64,000 nucleotides of DNA from Selaginella moellendorffii (Eukaryota > Streptophyta > Lycopodiopsida > Selaginellales > Selaginellaceae): NCBI RefSeq assembly GCF_000143415.4, contig NW_003314262.1, forward strand, positions 3,916,021 to 3,980,020. Reading direction: 5' to 3'. The notes beneath the pieces were generated by a model that had not been told where the DNA came from, did not search any database, and saw nothing but the letters and a program-made list of their open reading frames with translations. The position numbers were made by a program, and so were the translations under genes. Positions 44,030 through 55,756 of the stretch are shown here, piece by piece (position 1 is the stretch's first letter; every line of letters begins with the position of its first letter).

Positions 44030-44323
44030 CAACATAAAATGAAGCGATTTTATAATACGATACCAAGAAAAGGCAATTGCTAGACAAAAAACATGTTTTT
44101 GAAAGTATGCCGCAGCTCGAAACTTTGTTTACAAGGTCTCCCCCTCCAAGAAGCATGAGACCAATGGGTTCAAATATTCAGCTGTGTAGCTATTCATTGT
44201 CCAATCTCATTGGCATCGGTGTCGTGTGCATGCAATAGAACAATCTTATAAATTTTTCCAAATACCTACACTGTGACACTGTGACAACTCACTTTGCTTT
44301 GCCTAAAGAATATACCTTAAGTG

Positions 44324-44472
<149 letters not shown>

Positions 44473-44712
44473 AAGATATATATATTGATATATAGATCGA
44501 TATATATATATATATATATATACATAGACAAAAAAATACATATATAAAAAGAGAGAGAGATGGGTGTGCATGTATATATACACACTCACAATCAAAGATA
44601 TATTTTATTTAACATTTTTTTTTGAGACCCCTCCCCCCATGAGAGAGAGACAGTGTGTGAGTTTTTATTTGTATGGAGAAACATAGAGACACACATATCT
44701 CTATACAAATAT

Positions 44713-44812
44713 NNNNNNNNNNNNNNNNNNNNNNNNNNNNNNNNNNNNNNNNNNNNNNNNNNNNNNNNNNNNNNNNNNNNNNNNNNNNNNNNNNNNNNNN
44801 NNNNNNNNNNNN
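44713..44812. other. Assembly gap (100 N)
   Basis: Exactly 100 undetermined bases next to the TA repeat, which probably caused the assembly break. Confidence 0.99.
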
Positions 44813-45072
44813 AATGAACTCATAATGGAAGTTTTTAATTCCTTGTAGTTTCGTCCTGGCAGGCTTGCACCACTACAAGAGCAGCAGTGCGTGGAGAAGT
44901 TTTGGGACCAGGAATGATTTAAACACAACGCTATATTTACAAATTTACATCACACAAGAGAAACCGAGACCAACTGTAGACTGGCTCTCATCGGCGGACG
45001 TTTACATGGTCCTACCATCTGTGGGCCTGCTTTAAGTTGCTAAAGAATGGCAATTACGTTTCGAGGGGAAAT

Positions 45073-45815
45073 TTACATCATGTGGAACACTGGAGTCTTG
45101 GTGAAAAACTCGGTGATCACCAAGGCGAGGAAGCCAAGCATCGCGGTTCGCCCATTCCAGCGCTCCGCCATGGCTCTAAATGGCCCAATTGATCTGCTGT
45201 CCGGGCTCTCGCCCTTAAACATGGGCACCAGCGACGCGTACGCGAATAGCTGTGCCACCGCCAGGAAATGGAAAAGACCAGTGCTCCCCGGCGAGTAGAG
45301 TTGCTCCGCCACCGTTTGTCCCGTCATTCGCTCCACCGCGAATGCCCACACCAATCCAATCATTGCCTGCTTGTCAAGTTCACGAAGTTACTTGCCAAGA
45401 TCTAGAAGAACAACCAACAATCGCTTACCAGTCTTCCGTTGATCGTTTCCGGGCCGGCTCCATCGAACGCCATCAAGCTGGGGAACGATCGATCGCCAGT
45501 CTCTGGTCGCCTCTCGACCTCTGGCCTGGGATAGAGCGATCCGGACGATGGCACCGCGCCAAACACTGAGCGCTTCTCCGACTCGTTCTCGGCCTGGTTC
45601 TTGAGAACTTCCTCGCGGGTGATCTCCTTCTTGGTGTCGTCGAGGATGCCACTGATGCCGCCATCGCCACCATCCCTGGATTTGTTCGAGGACGCTCTCA
45701 CTACTAGATTTCGCGAGCTGGAGCTCGTGGGCAATTGGGATTGGAGGTGGAGCTTGTTGGAGATGAGAGAGGAAGAAGAGAGAGTTGCGATGCTGCTGCC
45801 TGAGACGAGTGCCAT
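45073..45815 (-). CDS. ELIP: Early light-induced protein (ELIP), copy 2
   Basis: Exons 45815-45429 and 45366-45073, intron at the same place and phase as copy 1, give 226 residues. The mature region is almost the same as copy 1 (differences such as AMIGL for AMVGL and DSRSIGP for DSRSLGP). The transit peptide region has diverged more, with small in-frame deletions (SSSRNLVVRASS). Both LHC motifs, ETINGRLAMIG and ERWNGRTAMLG, are intact. Near-identity of the mature protein with divergent introns and UTRs suggests purifying selection on both copies. It faces a gap of 260 bp to the N run. Confidence 0.93.
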
Positions 45816-45892
45816 TGTTTTTGAGCTGCGAGCTAGCTAGGAAAAAATAAACTGTGCAAATGAACTACTTTCTTTACATTTGAGATGGCAGA

Positions 45893-46070
45893 TATTTATA
45901 CTGTATAAGGCCCGTACGTGGCAAAAACTAGTTCCCGGCTCGGCTCGTGTCCACTGTATGTGTCGCATGCCTTGTGCGGTGAAAAAGGCCGAAGGTAAAA
46001 ATTCTCCTCGAGAAAATGCAAGGTGTATATTACTTTAGAACTTTCGTTTCGTTTTGCAATCGAATTCGTA
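45893..46070 (-). promoter_or_regulatory. ELIP-2 promoter, conserved with ELIP-1
   Basis: TATAAATA (complement of 45893-45900) and ACGTGGC (45916-45922, read on the plus strand) are followed upstream by the block CTCGTGTCCACTGTATGTGT. The order and spacing match the ELIP-1 promoter. One of the two ACGTGGC cores of ELIP-1 is missing here. Confidence 0.7.
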
Positions 46071-46973
46071 CACGGGGATGCTCTTTTGTCTAAAACATTA
46101 ACTTAATCTAATCGCGTTAAGTCTTGATACTCTCGCAAAAAATTGGCAAATCTCATGGCGTATCAAACTTGACTGTATCTCTTGAATCATGATAAGAAAA
46201 GAGGGAAATGAAGAACCCACCTGCATGCAAGATGTTGGAGAACCCGTGAGCCACTGTGACAACAGTGCTGCCTTTAAAAAATTTGCTTGTCATGAGATGG
46301 ATCTGTCCATCAGGTGGAGCTGCCACTTGATTATCAAAATGATACTTATCAAGTTTTACGAACAGGAAAGAAAGCTGAAGGAAGGCTTTGACATCATTTG
46401 GAAAACCGATCCAAGGCGCTTCAACCTATGTGTCGCCTCATATCAACACTATCCCCTAAGCCATACAGAAAGTTTTACTTTTGTTTGCTGGAACTTTGTT
46501 GAATCACTGGTTTGGAGAAACTAGGTGTGAAATTATGGCATGCAATCCCTTGATAATTCAAAGATGTTCTTTAATTTTTTTTCCCAAAAGAACAAATCAA
46601 AATCTCCAACATAATTCTGATGGCACTTTCTTTGCCTACTGGGCTTAAGATGGTCCATTTCTTATCGTCCCTGAAATTTTCGCTCAAATTAAGAGTTGAT
46701 GCTGTTCTGGGATACCTGAGCTTCTAATGTCATGGGACTGTACTTCGAAGATAACTGTGGAACATGGAAGATTTAGAGCTAGATTCTCCGTCGTAGTACG
46801 GTCGAAGCTTGCCACAATCCTATTTATTGTTACTGAAGGAAAACACTTATCTGTCAGACTAAATTCCTCGCTAGCAACTTGCTAGATATTTGGTGTTGTT
46901 TCAAGTGTTCTTTGGCTGTGGCCTTTTCCCTTTAAAGCTTGTAGAGTTGAAAATCTGATACAATAGAGGCATC
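46071..46973. other. Intergenic, no supported gene
   Basis: A 111-codon frame (46189-46524) is open but shows no domain and no splice context. I see nothing else in this stretch. Confidence 0.35.
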
Positions 46974-48740
46974 TTGGCTACAGATCAAGAGCTCAACTGC
47001 CCGGGTCTACTCGATCCCAACCAAGTCACCGTCGTTACTTGTGATCCGGGAAAGTCTTTTCTTTTCGTAGGGTCACCGAACATGGATGAACACTGCCTGT
47101 CTCTTGAACCCGAGGAAGAGCTGCTCGTTGTCGGCCCCAAGGGCACCCGGAAAAGCTGCCTGTTAAGGGCAATGGCTGCGGCGCTCTACAGGGGTGGTCC
47201 AGAGAAGAGTGTGATCGTTTGTGTGTGGAACATGGAGAGGGCCAGATCGCCGGCTGAAATGGCTACTTGATGGGCTACTCTTTGCATACTCGGGTGAAGC
47301 CGGTTCTTGAAACGCTTTGGAAAATGGAAGAAGAGAGGATCCATAGTGTGAGGAGGAGTCTACAAATGTTTCTCAAGGAGAGGGCAGCCGCTTGTCTCCT
47401 GAAGCGCAGCAAGCTGTGGCTGCCGCCAAGAGTCATTCGGAGGGAGTAGTGCTCTATCGTGTCAGGGGTTTTACCGAGGTTTATGGTGTTCGTATCTCTA
47501 CTTATCGTTCTCGTCAACTAATCCTAGTCTTTACAGGAACAAAGAAAAGTCCTTCCTCACTCCGTACTGGGAGCCGTTGTAAGTGAAGATCCACAGCGGA
47601 CCAAGGACATGGATTTTTACGCTGGTTTCCATCCTCTGTTTCTGGATCAGCTGGACAAGGCTTGCATGGAGATAGCTCGGATCAAGAAGGCAGGCGGACA
47701 CAAATCAGGGGCGACGGCTGGACAGTTAAGCCAGTAGCTGAGTTGGAGCCACAAGAAGTCTCTATACTTTTGGAAGACGAGGCCGATTGGAATAAGGTGC
47801 TCTTACGCTTTATTAATGGTACAATGTCCAGCATCCAGAAATCAGTGCAAGAGGTTGTTGATAGGGTGGAGAAGGATATAACTTGCAACTTCCACCTGCC
47901 AGTGGAAATGATCAAACAGGATCCCAGGTACTTACTGTTAGATAACGAGTTCTGCTCACCTTTTGTGGAGCAGATCTACGTAGAGGAGTTTTAAAAGGCC
48001 CAAGAGGAGCATGGACCATGGGTGGGATTGGCATTGGTAAGGCCTATAATCGGTTGGTTGGTGTGTGTATGGTTATGTAAGTAATTGTGCGATGATGAAT
48101 ATCTAAACATAGCATACAAATTTCAAACAACTTTACAATTACCATGAAAGGTATATATACATTCCGATCTAGTTCAACTATAGCTGGGTAGACGCTGTGT
48201 TCATCTACGGATGGCAGACTTCACTTGATTGGGGTGCAATTCACTGAAAATGTCGACAAGCACAAGCATTCTGAAGAGCAGTTTATGGCCTTCAACGCCC
48301 TTAAGGAGTGGGTGCTGGATGTAGTAGCTCTTGTGCAGCCACAGGCACAAGCAGCCACTGCCGCCGCCGCAGTTATTCTTGGACTTTGTGTTTGTGTGTT
48401 GTACATCGAGCTACTTCAACACCTCGGAGGGGAGTTACTTCCTGGTGGGACGCTGAATCACACATTCCATGTTATCAGTTTTGACTATGTAATGCTTGGT
48501 AGAGCAAATGACGAGGTAATCCAGATTCTCAAGACTATGACTCAGCGTCATGAAGAAGTCAGGAAAAGTGATCAAGTAGAGGTTGTGCGCCTTAAGAGAT
48601 TTAGACCTGAGCTAAAAAAAAAGAAAAAACAAAAAAGGAAAAAAGACGTGAAAACACTCTCTTTATATATCCGACTTTCTTGTTCTGGAATCCTCTACAT
48701 TAATTTAATCATCCCAATCTCTCCTTCTTCCGTTTGAAGG
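46974..48740 (+). pseudogene. Cluster of open stretches, first with a P-loop-like motif
   Basis: Several plus-strand frames in succession (46974-47270, 47267-47449/47392-47586, 47662-47994, 48225-48737) look like parts of one broken or multi-exon gene. The first has ELLVVGPKGTRKSCLLRAM, similar to a Walker A loop GxxxxGKS but with Arg at the second Gly. Later parts have a coiled-coil-like stretch (SIQKSVQEVVDRVEKDI), an Ala-rich hydrophobic segment (possible membrane helix, AATAAAAVILGLCVCVLYI) and a Lys-rich tail. I could not join them with consistent splice phases. The family is unrecognised. Confidence 0.35.
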
Positions 48741-48781
48741 AATGAACATCAAGCTTATATGCATTGGAACATGTAAAATCT

Positions 48782-48842
48782 CGCCGTTGCCGGGGATCGA
48801 CCGCGTGACAGGCGGAAATACTCACCACTATACTACAACGAC
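48782..48842 (-). pseudogene. tRNA-Asp (GTC) pseudogene with 11-nt deletion
   Basis: The minus strand starts GTCGTTGTAGTATAGTGG and contains CCGCCTGTCACGCGG with anticodon GTC. It then jumps to TCGATCCCCGGCAACGGCG. Against the usual plant tRNA-Asp, 11 nt (variable loop and the 5' half of the T stem) are missing, so no T stem can form. Length is 61 nt in place of 72. The acceptor stem pairs fully. Confidence 0.85.
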
Positions 48843-49251
48843 ATTTACTCTAAATTTCTTCTAGCAAGACTAGAAAACATGACCATTGACTGAAAGGGAG
48901 ATTTACAGTGCTGCTAGAGTGGTTCGAGTTGGCTGAGCTTTACCTCTTCAACAAAGAGTTACAGTCCATTGTGGAGCCTAGCTAGGTGTGGTTTTATAGT
49001 CCGAGCTTGTAAGACTTCGGTGGAGGAACGAGGCAGAGGGCATTGTCTCCAAGCGCTCATCTGGACGGCGCCGCAGCTGCTGTTCTCATCGTCGACAAGA
49101 GATCCGATGTATAGAGGAAAATAAAGCCTCGCCGAGGACGAGCTTGATGAATCGGAGCGAGTAGAGCCTCCAGCAAGAATCGGAGATGGCAATCGATTCT
49201 AAAGACGGGGAAGTAACTGGAATTCTAGCTCACGATTTGCATTTTCTTCTC

Positions 49252-49345
49252 TGGAGACCAAGCGGCTGGATGCCTGGATTTCCTCGCTCAATGATCCAGC
49301 CCTCGCAGATCTCCTCCAGCAAGAGGCACCGATCAGCGGGGACAG
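49252..49345 (+). pseudogene. Fragment of the PPR-3 N-terminal coding region
   Basis: The stretch with GGATGCCTGGATTTCCTCGC, then CAGCCCTCGCAGAT and CCAGCAAG matches, with indels, the sequence coding for residues about 25-60 of PPR-3 (complement of 34120-34245). It is on the opposite strand, 15 kb away, with nothing PPR-like beyond it. Confidence 0.75.
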
Positions 49346-50401
49346 CCCCCCGAAACCCAATGCTTGGATTCTAATTAGATACTATAAACTATAAGGCTCT
49401 AGAGAGCCACCACTCGCTTAAAAACAGAGTCTTACCAAGTTTAACCTCGACTTCCTTCTGAAGTTGAAGTGCTGATCGCATACAAGCACCTGGATATGGG
49501 CTGCTATAGTCAGTACGACTCATGCTCTCTGATCCCATAACGTACCTAGAAATGAGGTTGCTATAGTCATTGCGACTCATGCTCTCTTTTGTCGTCTTGG
49601 TTGTGATTCTGGTTCGAACCGTCCGCCTTGCCTGAAAGCACATAAAATGGCAGGTATAAGAGAAGAAACAAAAAAGAAGGGTATACCTGTACCACAAATG
49701 GACTACCTTGTCAGGATCATACGCAGAAGATATCAGCGATGCTGTATCGTCGTTTTCACACGATTAAGCCTGATTGGAAATGGTGAAGAGAAACCCTCAG
49801 CTTCATAGCATAGGAATATGAAATCCGGAACTGAGCTGATTGCAAGCTTCCTGATCTCCACGACAACAGCATGAACTGCCGCTCACCTGAACAGCGAGCG
49901 CCGCCGAGCTCATCTTGACGGACTGGATGCCTGGCATGGCCTGGAAATGGTTCGTGTTTGTTCCCAGACTTGCCGATGATCAGTTCCACCAGCTCGGAAT
50001 AGTGACAGTCTAACTTGAACCGATTGTAGAGCTGAACGAATGGTGATTGTCTTATAATTTTTTCTGATGAAGATCTGCTCTATCAGGAGAAAAGCATCTG
50101 GAAGGATACCTTTGCCCGGAAGAGATGAGAATGGCCACCTGGGGTAATTTCTGCCGCTTAAGACATCCAGGGCCAGCATTCTTGAGCATCCTCAACTAAT
50201 ATTGCAAATCGTCTCGTGGTGGCGTGGTCTGAGGAAAATGCTCATAAAAACATCCCTTTGCATTTCCAAGACAACATACCGAGATACAAAATGCCTTCTC
50301 GAAGCAAATGCCATCCTGGCACACTCCATTAAGATCCCCTCTTGCCACCCTTTGTGAAGATTTGAACTAATCTCAACTACAGGCTTTAACAATTCAAAAG
50401 A
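49346..50401. other. Unassigned interval, minus-strand open stretches
   Basis: Minus-strand frames at 49389-49697, 49756-49989, 49910-50179 and 50192-50392 have mixed composition and show no known domain. A 40-bp near-repeat (CGACTCATGCTCTCT at about 49517 and 49579) lies inside. Possibly remains of a gene downstream of the MBL-fold gene. Confidence 0.3.
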
Positions 50402-52203
50402 TCACAGCCGCAATTGCACGAGCTGTCCATCAAAACTTAGCTGGACATCAAGGCCCTCGGAATGTTTCAAGTCGGCTAATTGTTTATTTACCTTGTCGTG
50501 ATCCATCGTGTGCATCATCCCTGAAACCAAAGCTAAGCTCTCAAAACCAAGATAGAAAAAGACGAGTACCTGTAAAGAGCGTGCGCTTGGGATGTACTCT
50601 TTTCACAGCATCTAAAGCCTGAAAACAGAGGAGAAGAATGTCTCTCTTGCGAATTTACAAGAACAAATCCAAACCTGGTCAAGAGAAAAATGTGTCGTAC
50701 TGGGACGATCGGGTCTCAGTGCATCCTGCATGACATGATCGTGAGAAACACTACTAACAACGTCGATCTAGAGGAAGAACGCGAACTTACGACAACCAAC
50801 AAATCGCAGTTTTGTAGAAGTGCATATGTTTCCTCTGGAATCTCGCTCACATCGCTGCAAGTGGACACGCAAGCAACAAGGACCCTGTCCGACTGTAAAT
50901 TTGCTGTTTACCTGATATAACACATGTCTGCTATTCGAAATCCTAGAGAACGATATCCAGGGCCGTGCCAAACCGGCAGTGGTGTAACCTGAGCAGTCCA
51001 GCAATCATCAAACTAAAGAAACAGAGGATAACATATTCCAGACCTTCACGTCCTCGACAAAGAATGGCTGTTCATCAATCACTTTGAATTGAAGCTTGGA
51101 AACTTGCGTTCCCTCCGTGATCACGGTCGGATCAAGCAAATAGTAGTGAGTTTTTCCCATGACCTGCAAAGAACGAATTCGGTCGAGCTTTCACTCGTCT
51201 GCGTAAAGAGCTCACAACACCTCCAAATCTCTTTGGGCGACATATATTGGAATCGAGTCTTGTATGTTGTTCGTCCAGTCGCGAAGGTCATCCAAGCCTG
51301 AAAAAACACTTGCACAATTGAAAAAGAGTGCCAGAAACTTTACAAACTTACCGCCAATAGCATCCGCATGAGAATGGGTAATAATAACAGCGTCAAGGTG
51401 CCTTAATCTGTCAGGAAGATCTCGAGAAATGAGATAGAGAGGGAGGAAAAACAAAAACCATGTCTCACCCGTAGTATGGAAACCATTGAAGCGCACTGTG
51501 GTAGAAGAACCTACATAGGAACACGAAAAATTCAGTCTCGGGACCAGCGCAAGTTAGCAATGTCAGTCATCCAATGCAACACCAGAACAGAAAAGTGGTG
51601 GAACAATACAGTACTCACAGATGATAGTTTTTAGATTTCGCCGTACTTGCCAGCATCAACGAGTATGTTCATCCTGGTTCCATCGCGCCTTGGGTAGCGT
51701 ACGATAATGCTTGTGTTCCGCCTCCTGTTCTTATTGCCGACCTGCAAGGCAGCGAAGCAGACCTGTACAAGATCGGATCATCGTGAGCGACAACAAGAAC
51801 TGCAAAAGATGATACTCGATAACTTACAGGACATCTCTTATAGCGATTTGTAAGACAGCTAACTCTTGGAACACCTTCGCTAGTCCCTGTTCCCAGGAAG
51901 ATCACATCAAAGAAGCGCTGCTGAGAAGGCAGCCCAGAGAGATCGTTCACTCCAGCCACATTTCTATCCTGAAAACGAAGTGACAAACCAGTAAAACTTA
52001 ACGAATGTTCACGGAAAAAAATGTAGTCTACCTATAAGAGATGTGAGAAATACCTGGATTGCAGCGGCGCAAAGGCGCCTATCGAGGCGCGGCCACCAAG
52101 ACGAAGCTAGGCGAGCGGCAGACCAGAGCGCGCCCAATCGAACGAGGCGATCGCGAGGATTTGCAAGCACAATGTTGTGCGGCATCGGCGCCACACACGC
52201 CAT
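50402..52203 (-). CDS. Metallo-beta-lactamase-fold hydrolase (PhnP-like, plant At1g30300 type)
   Basis: Twelve exons give 353 residues, all phases closing: 52203-52054, 51968-51828, 51762-51647, 51510-51469, 51407-51352, 51297-51221, 51163-51044, 50988-50912, 50854-50791, 50725-50675, 50618-50570, 50520-50402. The fold starts with FLGTGTSEGVP (74-84). The metal-binding THSHADA is at 160-166 (HxHxD), a further His is in VWHGPGYRSLGF (242), and Asp in CYISDVSEIP (261). A final His is in GMMHTMDHD. This is the PhnP/lipoate-protein-ligase-like branch of MBL hydrolases that cut phosphodiesters in bacteria; the plant substrate is unknown to me. The N-terminal 50 residues are Arg/Ala-rich with few acidic residues, suggesting organelle import. 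Confidence 0.9.
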
Positions 52204-52230
52204 TCCCCGCCGCGATTAAAACCCCTCCCT

Positions 52231-52692
52231 CATCGAGCACACATTCTCAACACAAAATAGGGTTCTTACAAGGCGAGAACATTCCATCAGTAAATGTCGC
52301 ATATTCTGGTAGAGTTCCACCAAAAGCTTATAGAGAAGCTTGGCGACCCCTGCACCCCCTCATAGAGCAAAGCTTCGTTTTTGGAATTTCTATCGACCAA
52401 AACTCGAGCCTCAGCTTCTCATCGCGCCCTTGCCTCCCATCGCGCCCTTGCCTCCGCTTGAGATCCGCTGCAAACCATTCCGAGAAATCTTAGATGATCA
52501 CTCGCTGGGCATTTTCTTACCTGGAGCGAGAAGACCTCTGCCAAGCCACGGAGATCCTCACTCTTTCAGAGTCACCACACTGTAGATCTTATTGGAGTGA
52601 AGAAGCGCCACCACCTTCTTCTTGTTCCCCACGAAAACTTGATCCACCACTCTTTCTATGCTCAAACTTCGTATCGAGCACACATTCTTTCA
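52231..52692. repeat. Partial tandem duplicate of the JMJD5 3' end, serving as MBL 5' flank
   Basis: ATCGAGCACACATTCT occurs at about 52232 and 52675. CACCAAAAGCTTA(T/C)(A/G)GAGAAGCTTGG occurs at about 52319 and 52711, the latter inside the last JMJD5 exon. So a copy of the JMJD5 end lies between the two genes. AAGAACCCTA (complement of 52258-52267) lies within the copy, 55 bp before the MBL-fold ATG. Confidence 0.6.
52258..52267 (-). promoter_or_regulatory. AAGAACCCTA word upstream of the MBL-fold gene
   Basis: The same 10-mer found at 15056, 34318 and 36051 near start codons. Here it is 54 bp upstream of the ATG at 52203. Confidence 0.4.
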
Positions 52693-54055
52693 TTAGGAAG
52701 ATCGCCACCAAAAGCTTACGGAGAAGCTTGGGCTGAGGGACTTGACGTAATGCCACCACTTCGGTGGAATGTAAAGCATCTGGCCTTCTCCAAGAACACA
52801 GTCGACAAAAGCTAGCTTCTCCGCCAGAGGAAAGCGCTCATAGTCTGGTTTGTCAAGATCGAGCTGGAAAGGACAAGAGAGAATTTTCAGCACTGATGGA
52901 AGACCTGACAAACTCAAACCTGGCTAGAGTTTTGCAGCATTGGATCGCTGAAGGGGTGCAAAGAGTCCGAGAGCTCTGGAGAGTAAAGCCTCACGTACTT
53001 GGTACCGACGACTTGGGCGAGCAAGTTGTGGTGGGGGTCGTGGTGTAAAGGTGTGACGGTACCGCTGGGACCAAACCAGGCATTGATCGAGTGAAGCTCT
53101 CCATCGCCACAAGCACAGTAATCTGGAGTCACTATGTCGCGCTGTAGCTCGGGAATCTGGCAGCCTAATCCTATCAACGGTTTGAACCAACTTAAGACGG
53201 AACAAGGAACTCAAAACCACACCTGATCGAACAGCGGATGCTGAGCGAGATATGCTCTTGAAGTAGAGTCTCCAGGATCGTGGATTCGATCTAGGAAGCG
53301 AGACATAGTCATGAGCTCTTGCTTCCAGCCTTCCGCCAAGTATGTCTCGCCTACCTGATTGAAAGTTTCGCTCAAGACGAGGAAAGTGAAAGGATGCAAC
53401 GGTGTTACCTCTACTGGAACTGTCCGGTTTCCAGCGATCTTGTGAAAGTAGCTCAAGTCTTTCCATTTCTCCATCGCAGGCCAATGCGCCATTGTGTCTG
53501 TCAAGATTGCAGGAACACCCGGTGCAAAGAGCTCTTGCAGAAACTTTTGGATCGATGGAAATGCCATAGTTCGCATTGGTGGTCCTTGCAGCGATCCCGG
53601 CGGCAAGCTTTCAGCCTAAAAAATATCAAAGGATGAGCATCATACACGAAAGGACAAAAAGAAGTACTAGAGGCTACCTGGACTGTGAGCTGATCGTCTC
53701 CACGAACAGCAGAGGGTGGTTCCGAAGCTTGCGAAAGCGAAGAGATCGCTGCATTGAGCCGGGGGCGAAAAGCCAAGCCTCCCATCATCAATCCCATATC
53801 CAAAACTCTGGTGGCCTCAGCGTGATCGCCCTTTCTGCGCAGCTCCTCCGCCCAGTACACGCAAGCCAACGCATACCCGTCCCGCCAAGCACAATCGACC
53901 TGGTGCCAATCCCCCAAATGGAGCTGCTCCCACGCCAGATCGTGCGCCTCCTCTGCCATGGAAGGATCGCTACGGCATTTCCTCATCAGCTGGCAGAACG
54001 CAAATCCACCCTGGCGCCAGACGCTCGCCAAGACACTCTCCTCAAGCGCATCCAT
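52693..54055 (-). CDS. JMJ30: JmjC-domain dioxygenase, JMJD5/JMJ30 type
   Basis: Five exons (54055-53678, 53615-53409, 53354-53223, 53156-52920, 52863-52693) give 374 residues, phase 0 throughout. JMJD5/JMJ30 are Fe(II)- and 2-oxoglutarate-dependent JmjC proteins; in plants JMJ30 is linked to the circadian clock and histone demethylation. The N-terminal 126 residues are helical and family-specific. The JmjC core shows [12 protein letters not shown] with the Fe ligands H277 and D279, [13 protein letters not shown], and the distal His in PPKWWHYV (356). The chain ends SFSVSFWW as in relatives. All metal ligands are present, so catalysis is expected. It is somewhat shorter than Arabidopsis JMJ30 at both ends. 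Confidence 0.93.
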
Positions 54056-54153
54056 CCTGCCCTAGCTCTTACTGAAGAGCCCTAAAATCTATCCATAGGG
54101 CGGGCTTCTTAGATTTAAAAACTCGCTATACTTCGTCGAAAAACCACCGATTT

Positions 54154-55320
54154 CTAGCTGGATTTTTGCTGCGGCTTTTGCAAGTCATGCACCACACACA
54201 AATCTGCCGCGCTTTTCATCTGGAAAACCACTACCCAAGTGAGAACTAAGCAAAGGAGCAAGAAGAACTTCACCTGGACGAGATTTACTATCTGCTTGAT
54301 CACGCAGCCGGGAAATGCAAATAGTCCCACGTAGAACAACACTGATTTCTCGGCAGCAGCCGTGAGCACCACCTAGATTGAAACAAGAAAATCAAACATG
54401 GAATGCGAGAGAGTTTGAGACATACCTCTGTGAGATCCTTGGAGCCATCTCCCAAGAGATACAAGACGAGGTATAGAACCTCTGCGCCGATAGCGCAGTA
54501 GCCCATCACAGCTCGGTACTGATAGTAGAGTCGAAGAAGAAGGCTCTTGCTATCGTTCACGTCCTTGTGGCTGGTTTTGTTGGAGAGAAACGTACTACGA
54601 AAGAAAAAATGAAAGAAGTTTAGCCGCATTTGTATTTTCAATCGTTTTGTGAAGAACAAACCTGTACATCTGGAGCCAGTGGCTGGAGATGTCGAGGGCG
54701 AGAAGCCCCACAAACAGGAGATATGCGTTCCTGGTATGGAAAACTATCAGAAGAAAAATCCCTCAAACCAAGCGAAAAACTGAGAAATCTTACGAGAAGA
54801 GATGCGAAAGGATGACGAGAAGTGCTGCAGTGCTGACCCTGTTGACGAGAACAAAGAAGGAACAGCGATTATAGCTTGATTGAATCAAATTCTCGGCACT
54901 ACCTATCCGTGACCATGTCGAGAACAGCTCCAAATGTCGACCCTGTAGAGCAAAGCTTTGTTTTACACAAGAAGGCCAAAAAAAAAAAAAAAAAAAAAAA
55001 AAACAAACAACAAGGCGCTCACTTTGATTCAGCAATTGGGCAAAGCGTCCATCGAAATAATCGCAAACGAAACTGCGGGCGGGTTTGAGAAAAATGTATG
55101 GCGGCATTGTTGTGAAACTCACCTAAAGAAGTAGAGCGCCACGAAAAGAGCCTTGTGGCTAAAGCATATCGCAAAAGCCGTGATGTTTATGAGGATTCTC
55201 GCGTACCCTGCCACAAAATAAAACGTAGAGATTGAGGCGATCAAGCGAATCGTGCATACCAATGAGATTGGGAACGTAGAGATAGATCGGCCAGGGCCTC
55301 GATGTAGCTGAAGCAGCCAT
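54154..55320 (-). CDS. PIS1: Phosphatidylinositol synthase (CDP-DAG inositol transferase)
   Basis: Nine exons (55320-55260, 55207-55123, 55072-55023, 54942-54903, 54838-54794, 54730-54662, 54594-54426, 54372-54274, 54219-54154) give 227 residues, the typical PIS length. The enzyme sits in the ER membrane and joins CDP-diacylglycerol to myo-inositol. The CDP-alcohol phosphotransferase motif spans D53 to D78: DxxDGxxA, then G70, D74 and D78, all in place. The residue after A60 is Gln where the family has Arg. Several hydrophobic helices follow (for example ALLVILSHLF, LFVGLLALDISSHWLQMY). FLSNKTSHKDVND and the MKSAADLC end are PIS-specific. A telobox-like TAAACCCTAG is upstream at 55324. Confidence 0.93.
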
Positions 55321-55756
55321 ACCTAAACCCTAGCTAACTATTGGTTTCTTGAGAAGCAAGGATCCAAAAAGTCGGGAGCACTCCATATGAATTTTGTGTG
55401 TTTGTTTGATGCCTTCTTCCTTACAATAAGTCAAGAACATTGGGATCACTCCCAGAGCGAGGTATCCTCCGCATTTACTACAAGGAGATGATAGAATTGT
55501 TAAGTCAGGCACAACTAAGAGGCATCCAATGTTGAATGCTTACAACATCTGAATTTTATTATAGACAAACAAAATAACAATCAAGAAACCTTTGTAGATC
55601 TTTGGCTGTCAAATATAAGTATTATAATCTATATGTAAATCTTGAGTATGAAATATTAAAAACAAAACGTTATTTTGTCATAATTAATTTATGGTACTCA
55701 TTATAATAAAAATTAAATTATTTAGCTAAATTTAAAAATATTAAAATATTTAAAAT
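55321..55756. other. Boundary into AT-rich DNA
   Basis: The base composition drops sharply to AT-rich within this stretch and stays so to the end apart from a GC-rich repeat island at 60.7-62.5 kb. No gene seen. Confidence 0.5.
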
